Below, piece after piece: positions 8,068 to 16,683 of a stretch of DNA of 29,674 bases. The DNA is from a virus, in the IMG/VR virus record IMGVR_UViG_3300046007_001385, positions 1 to 29,674 of that record, one strand, 5' to 3'. Each line of letters opens with the position of its first letter. The first letter of the stretch is position 1. The position numbers and the translations under genes are program-made. Under the pieces are notes generated by a model. It saw only the letters and a program-made list of their open reading frames with translations, did not search any database and was not told where the DNA came from.

Positions 8068-8345
8068 TGGCTATCACCGAGAACCTGGATGCGTTCCTTG
8101 ATGACTTCGGCGTGACATGCACAGCCGGAGCTGTGACTGCGCTGGGCATTCTTGACATGCCATCTCAGGTGCTGCTAAGCGACGCAATCCTGAGCACTGA
8201 CTACACCTTGACCGCACGCGCATCCAGCTTTGGCAGTTTGAAGTATGGCGACGCAATTACGGTGGCAGGCACTGCCTATACGGTGCGTGAGACGCAGTAC
8301 ATTGATGATGGCGCAATGGTGCAGCTAGCACTACAGAAGACATGA
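8067..8345 (+). CDS. Head-tail joining protein, lambda gpFII-like
   Basis: 92 residues fitting the gpFII-type connector pattern: DAFLDDFGVTCTAGAVTALGILDMP, then LTARASSFGSLKYGDAITVAGTAYTVRETQYIDDGAMVQLAL. The middle GD-x-I-T-V-x-G-x-x-Y-x-V-R-E signature and the ending D-D-G-A-x-x-x-L-x-L are typical. The length matches the family (about 100). The protein should cap the connector and provide the tail docking surface. It is coupled to both neighbours by overlapping stop/start codons. Confidence 0.75.
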   Translation: MAITENLDAFLDDFGVTCTAGAVTALGILDMPSQVLLSDAILSTDYTLTARASSFGSLKYGDAITVAGTAYTVRETQYIDDGAMVQLALQKT

Positions 8346-8974
8346 GCGCACCGATTCGCAGCAATACTCGCGCGGCTTGGATCGCAGGCAATCCGATTCT
8401 GCTGGCTGGTGAGTTTGGCCGCGAATCAGACACCGGCAATATCAAGATCGGCAATGGCACGCAACGTTGGAGCCAGCTGCCGTATCACGGCTGCCCTGGC
8501 TATTGGGGCAGCTTCTGGGATTCCACCTCGCAATATGTGGCGACGATCAACACGCCAACCGCAATACTGCTGCGTTCTGGCGACTTGAGCAACTATGGCG
8601 TTGCAGTTGCATCAGGCGGTCGCATCACAGTGCTGCATCCTGGCGTTTATAGCATCACATTTTCAATCCAGTTCACCAATAGCGATAACAGCATCCATGA
8701 CATCAACGTATGGCTGCGCAAGAATGGCAGCGGCAGCAGCGGTGATGTAGCAGATTCAGATAGCCGCTTTAGTATCATCGCGCGGCATGGCAGCACTGAT
8801 GGCAACATCATCGGCACGGTGAACTATGTGCTGAAGCTGGCCGCAGCTGATTACATTGAACTGATGTGGGCGGCAAGTGATGTTGATGCTTACATCCACG
8901 CCGAAGCTGGCAATGCCACGCATCCGGCGATTCCGGGCATCATCTGCACAGTCACCCAAGTTGCCAGCGCCTGA
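8342..8974 (+). CDS. Neck-located fibre-like protein (Mtd-N-like plus jelly roll)
   Basis: 210 residues. The N-terminus (about 5-48: SNTRAAWIAGNPILLAGEFG, SDTGNIKIGNG, WSQLPY) matches the short fold at the N-termini of many phage tail fibres and tropism determinants (Mtd-N-like). The rest (about 55-208) looks like a C1q/TNF-like jelly roll (RITVLHPGVYSITFSIQF, DINVWLRKNG, YVLKLAAADYIELMWAA). Such proteins usually bind sugars or proteins. Its place between the head-tail joining gene and the tail terminator gene is unusual, because fibre genes normally sit after the tail-tip genes. It could be a neck whisker/collar fibre or head decoration. The start overlaps the upstream stop (ATGA). Confidence 0.7.
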   Translation: MSAPIRSNTRAAWIAGNPILLAGEFGRESDTGNIKIGNGTQRWSQLPYHGCPGYWGSFWDSTSQYVATINTPTAILLRSGDLSNYGVAVASGGRITVLHPGVYSITFSIQFTNSDNSIHDINVWLRKNGSGSSGDVADSDSRFSIIARHGSTDGNIIGTVNYVLKLAAADYIELMWAASDVDAYIHAEAGNATHPAIPGIICTVTQVASA

Positions 8975-8977
8975 ACC

Positions 8978-9403
8978 ATGACAACACGCCGCGAAAGCAT
9001 ACTGGCCGCCATCGCATCATCGCTGGCTGGTACGACAGGCGTCAGCACGCGCATCTACCGCAGCAGGGTGGAGCCGATCACACGCGGCGAATCACCGGCC
9101 ATTGTGGTGGAGCCGATCTCAGACCAGGCGGTGATCAGCAACAGCCATTGCAAGACTGACTGGACGCTGACGGTGCGTGTGGCGATCATCGTGCGTGGCG
9201 CCATACCGGATCAGGCAGCTGATCCGATTGCCGAGAGTATGCACGCCAAGATCATGGCAGACCAATCAGTAGGTGGCTATGCCATGGCCATCGAGCCGCG
9301 CGGCGTGCAGTTTGACATGATCAGCGCAGACCAACCTGGCGGTGTGATCGCTTGCGACTATGAGGTGAGGTACAGGACTGGCCTTGCAAGCTTGGTAAGC
9401 TAG
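8978..9403 (+). CDS. Tail terminator/completion protein (gpU/gpZ-like)
   Basis: 141 residues with an N-terminal helix (TTRRESILAAIASSLA), then a strand/helix pattern around GESPAIVVEPISDQA and DWTLTVRVAIIVRGA, and a final strand EVRYRTGLAS. This is the usual make-up of phage tail terminator or minor tail U/Z proteins. The gene lies between the neck genes and the tail tube gene, the expected position. It should cap the tail tube and join it to the head. Family assignment rests on pattern and position, so gpU and gpZ cannot be separated here. Confidence 0.6.
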   Translation: MTTRRESILAAIASSLAGTTGVSTRIYRSRVEPITRGESPAIVVEPISDQAVISNSHCKTDWTLTVRVAIIVRGAIPDQAADPIAESMHAKIMADQSVGGYAMAIEPRGVQFDMISADQPGGVIACDYEVRYRTGLASLVS

Positions 9404-9405
9404 TG

Positions 9406-9585
9406 ATGGCAAAACCTAGACTATCCGTGAGCAACAAAAAGCTCCCGCCACTGCCATCTGCCGGCGGCACTTATGTGCTGAACGACAAAGGCACCGAATG
9501 GACATTGCACCAGCAAACCTCCGACCCGCTGATTCCCGCGACCGATGGCACTGACACGCAACCGCCTGCTGCTGGCGAAATCTGA
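9406..9585 (+). CDS. 59-residue protein, unknown
   Basis: Starts at ATG 9406, 2 bp after the previous stop, and overlaps the tail tube gene by 41 bp. The sequence is polar and proline-rich (MAKPRLSVSNKKLPPLPSAG, then LIPATDGTDTQPPAAGEI), with one short beta-like segment (GTYVLNDKGTEWTLHQQ). No family is recognised. It may be an assembly accessory to the tail tube protein, from position only. Confidence 0.5.
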   Translation: MAKPRLSVSNKKLPPLPSAGGTYVLNDKGTEWTLHQQTSDPLIPATDGTDTQPPAAGEI

Positions 9586-10480
9586 ATCGAGCTATGGCGT
9601 GGTGCCGTCACCGGCGCCAGCCGGTACTGATGCGGTACTGATCAGCAATCTTGAAGTGTCACCGCTCCAGCTTGAGCTGAAGGACCGCGAGCTGGTGCAG
9701 GGCTACCTGGGCAACACAGCGCAGGTGGTGGGACAGACCAGCGTCGGCGTGAACTTCAGCGTGGAGCTGGCAGGCAGCGGCACTGCAGGCACTGCACCGC
9801 GCTGGGGCTCACTGATGAAGGCATGTGGGTTCTCGGAGACTATTGTCACCAGTACCAGCGTGACCTATGCGCCAGTGAGCAGCAGCTTCAGCAGCGTGGC
9901 GCTGGACTTCAGGAACGATGGCATCAAGCACCTGATCTTGGGCGTGCGCGGCAATGTGGCGATTGAAATGAGTGCCGGTGAAATTCCTAAGTTGAATTTC
10001 ACTTTCATGGGGATCTATGGGGCGCCAACTGCTACAGCAAATCCGGCAACAACATTTTCCAATCAATCAACGCCGGTCGCAGTCAATGCCGACAGCACCA
10101 CCAGCGTTAGCGTGCATAGCTACTCCGCGTGCATGAATGCGTTTAGCCTTGATATGGCGAACAATATGGTGTTCCGCCAGTTGGCAGGTTGCACAAAGCA
10201 GGTCATGATTACGGATCGCGCGCCAAGCGGCTCGATCACGGTTGAACTTCCTGCGCTTGGCACAAAGGATTTTTATACCATCGCAGCTGCGCAGACTGCT
10301 GGCGCCATCAGCTTCCAGCATGGCCAAACCGCTGGCAACATTGCCACATTCACGGCCAGCAACTGCGCATTTGATTCACCAACGCTGGAAGACGGCGATG
10401 GTATTCAGCACATTGTGCTGCCATTCCGTCCGCTGCCTGGCAGCAGCGGTAACGATGAAGTTTCCATTGCGCTGACCTGA
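9545..10480 (+). CDS. Major tail tube protein
   Basis: 311 residues directly upstream of the tail assembly chaperones, the expected site for the tube protein. The start (MALTRNRLLLAKSESSYGVVPSPAPAGTDAVLIS) is typical of phage tube proteins, followed by strands rich in S, T, G and V with the LKDRELVQGYLG and NFSVELAGSG segments. The C-terminal part (about 215-311) looks like an extra beta domain (ITVELPALGTKDFYTIAAAQ) common in these proteins. Hexamer rings stack around the tape measure protein. It ends in a TGATG junction with the next gene. Confidence 0.8.
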   Translation: MALTRNRLLLAKSESSYGVVPSPAPAGTDAVLISNLEVSPLQLELKDRELVQGYLGNTAQVVGQTSVGVNFSVELAGSGTAGTAPRWGSLMKACGFSETIVTSTSVTYAPVSSSFSSVALDFRNDGIKHLILGVRGNVAIEMSAGEIPKLNFTFMGIYGAPTATANPATTFSNQSTPVAVNADSTTSVSVHSYSACMNAFSLDMANNMVFRQLAGCTKQVMITDRAPSGSITVELPALGTKDFYTIAAAQTAGAISFQHGQTAGNIATFTASNCAFDSPTLEDGDGIQHIVLPFRPLPGSSGNDEVSIALT

Positions 10481-10860
10481 TGGGTTTCATCCTTGAGCAA
10501 ACGCCGACCTTCTCCTGGCCGATCACGGTTCGGGAGCAGGTAGACAACGGCCGCTACCGCACACATACGTTTGAGGCAGTCTTTAAGCGGCTGCCGCAGA
10601 GCAGGCTGGAGGATCTTGCAATCAACTTCCAGCAGCTGCGCCATGCCGTCAAGAATGACGACCTGATTGATCGGATCCCTACCAGGGAGATTGCCAGCGA
10701 GATCCTGGTGGGTTGGAGCGGCATCTTCGAGGCCGACAACACCACGCAGATCCCGTACTCAGAGGAGACCAAGGCGCAGCTGCTGGAGGTGGCCACTGTT
10801 GCTGAGATGTTGGTGCAGACCTACATCGAAAGCGTGGAGAAGGCCAAGGCAAAAAACTGA
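10480..10860 (+). CDS. Tail assembly chaperone, short form (gpG-like)
   Basis: 126 residues between tail tube and tape measure genes, the place of lambda G. It has a beta N-terminus (MGFILEQTPTFSWPITVRE, THTFEAVFKRLPQ) and a helical, charged C-terminus ending KAKAKN. The last sense codons form the slippery run AAAAAAC (10851-10857), immediately followed by the TGA stop. Most ribosomes should make this short form. A fraction should shift -1 and continue to 11192, giving a long form of 237 residues. Both forms bind the tape measure protein and recruit tube subunits in the lambda system. Confidence is high because sequence pattern, position and frameshift signal agree. Confidence 0.9.
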   Translation: MGFILEQTPTFSWPITVREQVDNGRYRTHTFEAVFKRLPQSRLEDLAINFQQLRHAVKNDDLIDRIPTREIASEILVGWSGIFEADNTTQIPYSEETKAQLLEVATVAEMLVQTYIESVEKAKAKN

Positions 10861-10890
10861 CCGGCGCCGTGGATCACCTTTTCCGCGGCG
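10851..10890 (+). promoter_or_regulatory. -1 programmed frameshift site: slippery heptamer plus hairpin
   Basis: The heptamer A AAA AAC (10851-10857) is in the correct register (codons AAA, AAC, then stop TGA). After a 7-nt spacer, a 9-bp stem forms between 10865-10873 (CGCCGTGGA) and 10882-10890 (TCCGCGGCG), with one G-T pair and an 8-nt loop. A -1 shift reads on as LTGAVDHLFRGEK into the downstream frame with no stop. These are the standard parts of a G/GT-type frameshift signal. Confidence 0.92.
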
Positions 10891-11192
10891 AGAAGCCAAA
10901 CGATGACCTGCTGGCTGACGCGGCAGAGTATGGCATCGAGCTGCCGGAGGCTATGTTTGCGCCGCAGCATTTCAAGCTGTGGCCTGAACATGCTGAGGTG
11001 GTCGATCTGTTTCTGCGGTGCATGACGCAGTGGCGTTCTACCAGCAATGGCGTGATCGGTCTGGACTATGGCGTGGTGCTGCAGCTTGCTAGCCTGTATA
11101 AGATCAGCGACCCGGCTGTAGTGCTGGAGGATTTGCAGGTGATGGAACTGCACGCCAGGGCGCAGATCAACAAGCAGATGGAGCAGCGCTGA
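10869..11192 (+). CDS. T-extension of the frameshifted tail assembly chaperone (gpGT-like)
   Basis: A 107-codon open frame, -1 relative to the G-like gene, that runs up to the tape measure start (TGATG at 11190-11194). It has a GTG at its beginning but no ribosome binding site, and the frame is open back to the slippery site at 10851. It should therefore be made mainly as the C-terminal part of a fusion starting at 10480 (237 residues). The segment FKLWPEHAEVVDLFLRCMTQ and DYGVVLQLASLYKI resemble the DUF1799-like T domains. It should bind tail tube subunits while the G part binds the tape measure. Confidence 0.85.
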   Translation: MDHLFRGEKPNDDLLADAAEYGIELPEAMFAPQHFKLWPEHAEVVDLFLRCMTQWRSTSNGVIGLDYGVVLQLASLYKISDPAVVLEDLQVMELHARAQINKQMEQR

Positions 11193-13966
11193 TGGCCGTG
11201 ATGGAAGCGCTGCTGAAGATCAAAGCATCGGTTGATGGCGAAGGTGCTGTGACGGCACTCGCCAAGGGCATGGGTGGCTTGAAGAAAGGTGCAGAGAATG
11301 CCAGCAGCGGCCTCGGTGGAATGCTCAAGAGCGCCGGCGGCCTGAGCGGTGCGCTAGGCAGCCTGGTGCCATTGGTGAGCGGCGTTGGCCTGGCGGCCAT
11401 GGCCAAGGGCGCCATTGATGCAGCGGACAATCTGAATGACCTGTCGCAGAAGACAGGCGTCAGCGTTGAGAGCTTGAGTCAATGGCAGCAAGCGGCTGAA
11501 GCAGGAGGGACAACTATTGATGTCGTTGTGAAGGCAATGACAAACCTGTCTCGTGGGATGGTTACAGCTGCCGGTGCAACTGATGAGTATGGGCAAACAG
11601 CTGAGCAGGCGCTGCAGGATGCGACGCAGGCAGTAGAAGATGGCGAGGATCGCCAGGTTCAGGCGGTCCAGGATGCTGCCGACAAGCGGCTGGCGGCACT
11701 TGAAAAGGAATCAGACGATCGACTGCGAGAAATCAACAAGCGATACAAAGCAGAAGCAAGACTGCTGGGTGATTCGTTTGATGATCAATCAAGACAGGAA
11801 GCCGATGCAGCAAAAGATAGACAGCAGCAGGAGGAACGCGCAATAAAGCTTCAGTTTGATGCGCGTGCCAAGGCAATCAAAGACATCGAGTACCTGACTG
11901 ATCAGCAGAAGGAAGCAAAGCTGCAAGCATTGCGCGACGAGGAAGACAGTGTGCTGAAGGCGTTGGATCGTGGCTACCAGCAGCAGCAGACGCAACGCAC
12001 GCGGCAGTTTCGTGATGCACAGCAGCAACAGGAAGATGCGCTTGAAGAGCGCAAGCGTGCCGAAGAAGAACAGATCAAGACCCGAATCAATACAGAGAAG
12101 AACCTGACCAAGGAGCACGCTGATGGCCAGGTGAAGCTGATCAAGCAATCAAGCAAAGAACAGATCGAGTCCTTGAAAGAACTGGCTGAAGGGCCAAAGG
12201 GTGTAGCTGCAGCATTAAAAGAGCTTGGCATCAGCTCAGTGGATGCTGCGGGCAAGCTAAGAAATCCAAGCGATGTGATGAAAGACATTGCCGACAAGCT
12301 GAGCGCAATGCCAGATGGAGCGAAAAAGACAGATCTGGCATTTCGGCTGATGAAAAAATCAGGCGGCGAAATGATACCCGTATTAAATGGCGGCAGGGAG
12401 TCTATTGAGAAGTTTATCCCTACGATAACAACAAAGTTCGCTAAGCTTGCCGATCAGTTCAACGATAAAACAGTTGAGCTGATGGCCAACATGATGCAAA
12501 TCAGCGTGAAGCTTGGCACTGCATTGATGCCAGTGCTCAGCACAATCACTGATCTGGTCATCCGGCTGGCCGCTGGTTTCAGCAGCCTGCCGGATTGGAT
12601 GCAAGGCACCATCGCAGCCGCTGGCGGCCTGGTGATCGCGCTCGGGCCGCTGGTGCAGGTGATCAACGGTGTGCTCATGGCAGGCAGATTCCTGATGGCG
12701 CTTAAGATTGGCGCCACCATCGCCACCTGGGCATCTGCTATTGGCCCCGCGATGGGCGTCATCAGCGCTGCATTCTCAGGCCTGCTGACCTTCCTGAGCG
12801 GCACCGTGCTGCCAGCGTTGCTGGCGTTCTTCTCTGGCCCTGTCGGCTGGACAGTGCTGGCCGTGGCGGCGGTGGTGGCGATGGCCATTGCATTCCGCGA
12901 GCCGCTGGGCAAGTTCATTACCTGGCTTGGCAGTGTGTTCAAAAAAGGATGGGATGGCTTTGTGAAGAACATTCTGGAGAAGCCAGTCAAGGCGTATTTC
13001 AAGTGGTGGCGCGGCAACTGGGAATCGGCGGTGAAATTCGTGACTGGATTGTTTTCAGGTATTGGCAAAGCATTGAAGGCGCCTTTAGATGGCATCGTCA
13101 GCATTTTTAGGAATACACTGCGACTTGTTTTTAGGAATCTTGAGAACGCATTTAATCGCTTTGTCATTAAATACAACAATCTCGTTGGCAACATAAGGAA
13201 GTCGGGATTCGGCGGGCTTTTGGGATTACTCCCGACTATTCCATTGCTGAACATTCCCAAGTTTGCTCAGGGTGCTTATGTTAGCAAGCCGACAGCTGCG
13301 ATCATTGGTGAGGCTGGGCCTGAGTATGTGATCCCAGCAGCGCAAATGGAAGCGATTAACAATATGTACGCACAAAGGCTAAAAGACATGCTGGCCTTTA
13401 ACGAACGGCAATTCCAACAAAGGATCGCCTTCGCTACCGCTGGCGGCGCCATGGCAACGTCCGCCGGTGCGGCTGCCGTGACAGCTAATGCACAAGCTCA
13501 ACTTGACGCTGCCAACAGGGATGCTCAGATGAAGACTGAGATGGCAAAAGCCCAGAAGATTAGCAATCTTACTAGAGAAGGTAATCAAGTACTTAAGCTG
13601 TCGGCCGCTCAAGCCAGTAATGCGTTGACTACTTGGCAGCCAATGCAAGCTGACATGAAGGAGGAGCAAGCAAAGGTGAACGAGTGGATGAAGGTCCAGC
13701 GGGACACTATGAGCAACCTTTTGGATACAGGTTTTAATACACTGATCAATGCTACTGCTTCGGCTGTAGAGGCTTCACGAGTAAACGTTGACATCAGGCA
13801 AGATGCCCAAGCCGTGGTAAACATTGCGACTGGTCCTGTACTCCGCTTTAACGACGAAGATTACGTGAGGATCGACGATCTGCGCTCTGCTATGCAGTTC
13901 ACTGCCAAAAGCGTATTTGACAGCTTGCGCAATCCTTCGACGCGTATTGCATTGGGTCTGGTCTGA
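11192..13966 (+). CDS. Tail tape measure protein
   Basis: 924 residues, the longest gene here. At the known ratio of about 0.15 nm per residue this predicts a tail of roughly 140 nm. The N-terminus has the small-residue-rich helix (about 35-75) and ALIDAADNLNDLSQKTGVS-like motif of tape measures. Residues about 145-332 are a long charged coiled coil (QQQEERAIKLQFDARAKAIK). Residues about 338-400 hold the canonical LGISSVDAAGKLRNPSDVMK, IPVLNGG segment. A hydrophobic stretch spans about 468-567. GEAGPEYVIP near residue 704 is a widespread tape measure C-terminal motif. The protein sets tail length and may enter the host membrane during DNA delivery. Confidence 0.95.
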   Translation: MAVMEALLKIKASVDGEGAVTALAKGMGGLKKGAENASSGLGGMLKSAGGLSGALGSLVPLVSGVGLAAMAKGAIDAADNLNDLSQKTGVSVESLSQWQQAAEAGGTTIDVVVKAMTNLSRGMVTAAGATDEYGQTAEQALQDATQAVEDGEDRQVQAVQDAADKRLAALEKESDDRLREINKRYKAEARLLGDSFDDQSRQEADAAKDRQQQEERAIKLQFDARAKAIKDIEYLTDQQKEAKLQALRDEEDSVLKALDRGYQQQQTQRTRQFRDAQQQQEDALEERKRAEEEQIKTRINTEKNLTKEHADGQVKLIKQSSKEQIESLKELAEGPKGVAAALKELGISSVDAAGKLRNPSDVMKDIADKLSAMPDGAKKTDLAFRLMKKSGGEMIPVLNGGRESIEKFIPTITTKFAKLADQFNDKTVELMANMMQISVKLGTALMPVLSTITDLVIRLAAGFSSLPDWMQGTIAAAGGLVIALGPLVQVINGVLMAGRFLMALKIGATIATWASAIGPAMGVISAAFSGLLTFLSGTVLPALLAFFSGPVGWTVLAVAAVVAMAIAFREPLGKFITWLGSVFKKGWDGFVKNILEKPVKAYFKWWRGNWESAVKFVTGLFSGIGKALKAPLDGIVSIFRNTLRLVFRNLENAFNRFVIKYNNLVGNIRKSGFGGLLGLLPTIPLLNIPKFAQGAYVSKPTAAIIGEAGPEYVIPAAQMEAINNMYAQRLKDMLAFNERQFQQRIAFATAGGAMATSAGAAAVTANAQAQLDAANRDAQMKTEMAKAQKISNLTREGNQVLKLSAAQASNALTTWQPMQADMKEEQAKVNEWMKVQRDTMSNLLDTGFNTLINATASAVEASRVNVDIRQDAQAVVNIATGPVLRFNDEDYVRIDDLRSAMQFTAKSVFDSLRNPSTRIALGLV

Positions 13967-14427
13967 TGGCACGCGCGCAAGCCCAGTACCTTCGGATTTA
14001 CTCAGCTGCTGGTGTCACCATCAACCGCTGGCAGAGCTACTACAGCAAGGCCGTGTTGCTCAATGGTGATCTCTGGCTCAGCGTTGCATTCACAGCGCAG
14101 GGCTTTACAGAAGGCGCCAGCGGCGTTGAATCTGACATCAGCATCACAGCGCCAGCGACCGGCATTGTGGTGGCGGCATTTGAAGCAGCACTTCAGAATG
14201 CCTACCTGGTGGATCTGACCACCTATCAGTTCGATGCGCTCAACGGCAACGATGTCCCGCAGACAGGGCAGGAGCTGATCGCGTCATACACCGGTCAGGT
14301 GGTGGGCGGCAGCGGCAGCCTGACCAGTCTTGAGATGACCCTGGGCGCACCGGTTGCTGCTGTTGGCGCTCAGGTGCCACCACGCACGCTGACCAGCGCG
14401 ATCATGGGCACTGGGTTTCGGCCATGA
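13966..14427 (+). CDS. Distal tail/minor tail protein, unknown family
   Basis: 153 residues, TGATG-coupled to the tape measure and ATGA-coupled to the tail-tip hub gene. It is beta-rich (QYLRIYSAAGVTINRWQSYY, DLWLSVAFTAQGFTEGA), with a repeated-looking VVAAFEAALQNAYLVDLTTYQFD segment and the C-terminus RTLTSAIMGTGFRP. In lambda order this position holds gpM/gpL. A role in the distal tail, linking tube and hub, is inferred from position. The family could not be named with confidence. Confidence 0.6.
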   Translation: MARAQAQYLRIYSAAGVTINRWQSYYSKAVLLNGDLWLSVAFTAQGFTEGASGVESDISITAPATGIVVAAFEAALQNAYLVDLTTYQFDALNGNDVPQTGQELIASYTGQVVGGSGSLTSLEMTLGAPVAAVGAQVPPRTLTSAIMGTGFRP

Positions 14428-16127
14428 CATTCAGGGGATCAACCACTTCGCTCAGCGCTCCATCAGCCGCGCCTACCGGTGGCGGCAAAGCGCTTGACAT
14501 TCCGTTTTTTGCGCAGGACCTGAACCCGGCGCCGGTCATGAGCATTCAGACCGGCATCGTGCCACCACCTGCCACGTCGCCACCGGCGGCGGTGACCAGG
14601 CCGCTGGATGTGGCACAGAAAGCCGCCAGCCTGGGTGATGTGGTGCCGATCGTCTTCTGCCGCCAGGTGGCCGGTATTGGCGGTGTGCTGATCAGCCCCA
14701 GCGCCACTGAAGCGCGATTCGTGAACAGCGCCACCAATCAAGTCACAGCGTTCTACTTGCTGGTCTTGGGCGAGGGATTGATGGATTCGATCCCGGTGCG
14801 TGATGTGTTCTCCGGCGGTTGCCGCCATGGCAGCCACACCCAAACGTTCAACCGTCGCGCCGGTGATTGGATCCCAGAGAATGCCATTGTGCAGCGCAGT
14901 GGCTACACGCTGCCAAACTGCCCGCAGAACTGCGGCAGCATTGGCAGCTACCCAGGCATCTCAACGCTCAGCTTCTCGCGGCAGGTGGCTGATGGCTCGA
15001 CGCTGTGGGACCGGCAGGTGCATCTGTTCATCCGCGGCGGCATGTATGTGCAGCGGTTGACGGATCAGGCCTTTGGCCCCAGCGATAACTTCGCAGACCT
15101 GACCAACTGGCTGCTTGCCAACATCGGCGGATTGAATGCCAACCTGATCGATACAGCAGGCCTGACCACGGTCGCGCGATTCCTCGGCGCCAATGGTTTG
15201 AAGTGTGACTGCGTGCTGAAGGAAAGCATCAACTACGAGGAGCTGATCACGAAGTGGGCGCCCTACTTTTTGGTGCGTGCCAGCCGCGTGCAAGGCAAAC
15301 GCGGCCTGAAGCCGCTGGTGCCAACGCTGGAGGATGGCTCAATCAACACCACCAGCTCAGTGGCGGTGTATCAGTTTGATGAGGATACGATCCTGCTGGA
15401 TTCGTTCCGCATCGAATACAGCGACCTGACGCAGCGGCAGCCGTTTGTAGCGCAGGTGATGTGGCGCCAGCAGGCAGAAGATGACATCGGCATCATCCGC
15501 ACCGTGGAGCTGCGTTACTCCGACACCGCACGCACGAACCTATCAATCGAGACGCATGACCTCAGCGAGTTCTGCACCAGCGGAATGCACGCTGCCAGGT
15601 TTGGCGCCTACCTGTTGGCCAGCCGCGTGAACATCACCCACTCAGTCACGTTCAAAGCAAGGCCCCAGGCGCACAACGTCAGCGTGAGCGTTGGCGACTT
15701 GGTGCGCGTCAAGCTGCCGCGCGCATCGGTAGGCGTTGGCGAGGCTGTGCATGACTTCCTCTATGAGGTGGTCACCATGGGCAAATCGCTGGAAGGTGTG
15801 GTGAGCTACGAGTGCATCCACCATCCAGTAGATACGCTGGGAAGAAGCATCGTGGCAGTTGCGGTGGCCAATGTTCCCTATACAGCTGGGCTGGTGGATA
15901 CCACCAAGACCGGCCCCAGCTGCGATGCTGATGCCGGCCGCGCGACGGATTCAACCATCCCTGCCGAGGTTTACATCCAAGTGATCGACCCACCGGCACC
16001 GCTTGATCCTGCTGTTGAGGATGCTGTGGTGCCATCAGATGAGGTGCTGATCGGCAATGTGCCAGTTCAAAGCACAGCGAGTGGCACCGTGACCAATCCA
16101 GACGACGGCCTGGATAGCTACGGATGA
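14424..16127 (+). CDS. Tail tip/baseplate hub protein (gpJ-like role)
   Basis: 567 residues downstream of the tape measure region. A proline-rich N-terminus (about 1-65) is followed by DVVPIVFCRQVAGIGGVLISP (about 72-92), a segment often seen at the start of phage hub/host specificity proteins. Further segments (GISTLSFSRQVADGSTLWDR, YFLVRASRVQGKRGLKPLVP, FRIEYSDLTQRQPFVAQVMWR) look like hub domains. The C-terminal SVGDLVRVKLPRASVG...YEVVTMGKSLEGVVSYECI is typical of hub ring proteins with an OB-like fold. It probably closes the tail tip and carries the fibres encoded next. Eight or so cysteines cluster at about 105-260, which is uncommon. Confidence 0.7.
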   Translation: MTFRGSTTSLSAPSAAPTGGGKALDIPFFAQDLNPAPVMSIQTGIVPPPATSPPAAVTRPLDVAQKAASLGDVVPIVFCRQVAGIGGVLISPSATEARFVNSATNQVTAFYLLVLGEGLMDSIPVRDVFSGGCRHGSHTQTFNRRAGDWIPENAIVQRSGYTLPNCPQNCGSIGSYPGISTLSFSRQVADGSTLWDRQVHLFIRGGMYVQRLTDQAFGPSDNFADLTNWLLANIGGLNANLIDTAGLTTVARFLGANGLKCDCVLKESINYEELITKWAPYFLVRASRVQGKRGLKPLVPTLEDGSINTTSSVAVYQFDEDTILLDSFRIEYSDLTQRQPFVAQVMWRQQAEDDIGIIRTVELRYSDTARTNLSIETHDLSEFCTSGMHAARFGAYLLASRVNITHSVTFKARPQAHNVSVSVGDLVRVKLPRASVGVGEAVHDFLYEVVTMGKSLEGVVSYECIHHPVDTLGRSIVAVAVANVPYTAGLVDTTKTGPSCDADAGRATDSTIPAEVYIQVIDPPAPLDPAVEDAVVPSDEVLIGNVPVQSTASGTVTNPDDGLDSYG

Positions 16128-16681
16128 GCACCTTCCCTGCGCTGGTACCAAGCAGCCGGACGTTCACGCCGGGGAGCTACCCGAACACCGCCTACCAAGG
16201 CGTGAACGGCATGGAGAACCGCGTGCGGCATTCCAACGTGCTGATCGACTCGACGCTGCAGCTCGAGTTCATCGGCCTGAGCGAGGCGCAGGTGTTGGCG
16301 ATCCTGCTGCACTACCAGGCGCGCCGCGGGCCATACGGCAACTTTGGATTGCCGGCTGAGGTGATGAGCGGCGTGAGCAACGTGGCTGATTATTCGTTGC
16401 AGGGTTACGCATGGAGCTATGTCGAGCCGCCAATGGTTGAGGATTATCCCTGCGGCAGCCATGGTGTCAGCGTGACGCTGAGCAGCTCCGTGGCACCTAC
16501 GGCGGACATCCTGCCGTTCACTACGACCATTGCGATTGGATTGAGTGCTGGTCGTGGCGTGGCTGCCAATGGCACATCACAGACGCTGACGCTGGCGCTA
16601 TCAAGAGCTGGCGCACCTGGCGTGATTGTTGAAGTGCCTGCGCTGGTTGCTGTGTTCAGACTGCGGTTCCCGGTTTCGTAG
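16124..16681 (+). CDS. Tail protein, set A copy 1
   Basis: 185 residues, ATGA-coupled to the hub gene. The N-terminus (FPALVPSSRTFTPGSYPNTAYQGVNGMENRVRHSN) and the core EFIGLSEAQVLAILLHYQARRGPYGNFGLPAEVMSG, AWSYVEPPMVEDY are typical of a small tail protein placed next to hub genes. The core aligns with residues about 55-130 of the gene at 18233 (HYRGQQGSFVSFLLPAEIWAG, MRWRYQEPPEE), so the two are paralogues. The C-terminal 50 residues are a beta-rich tail. It may be a tail-tip component like gpM/DUF2460 proteins, but this is uncertain. Confidence 0.6.
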   Translation: MSTFPALVPSSRTFTPGSYPNTAYQGVNGMENRVRHSNVLIDSTLQLEFIGLSEAQVLAILLHYQARRGPYGNFGLPAEVMSGVSNVADYSLQGYAWSYVEPPMVEDYPCGSHGVSVTLSSSVAPTADILPFTTTIAIGLSAGRGVAANGTSQTLTLALSRAGAPGVIVEVPALVAVFRLRFPVS

Positions 16682-16683
16682 CC

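Noticed and set aside
12454-13260. 268-residue minus-strand frame
   Set aside because: It lies antisense inside the tape measure gene and has no recognisable motifs or operon context.
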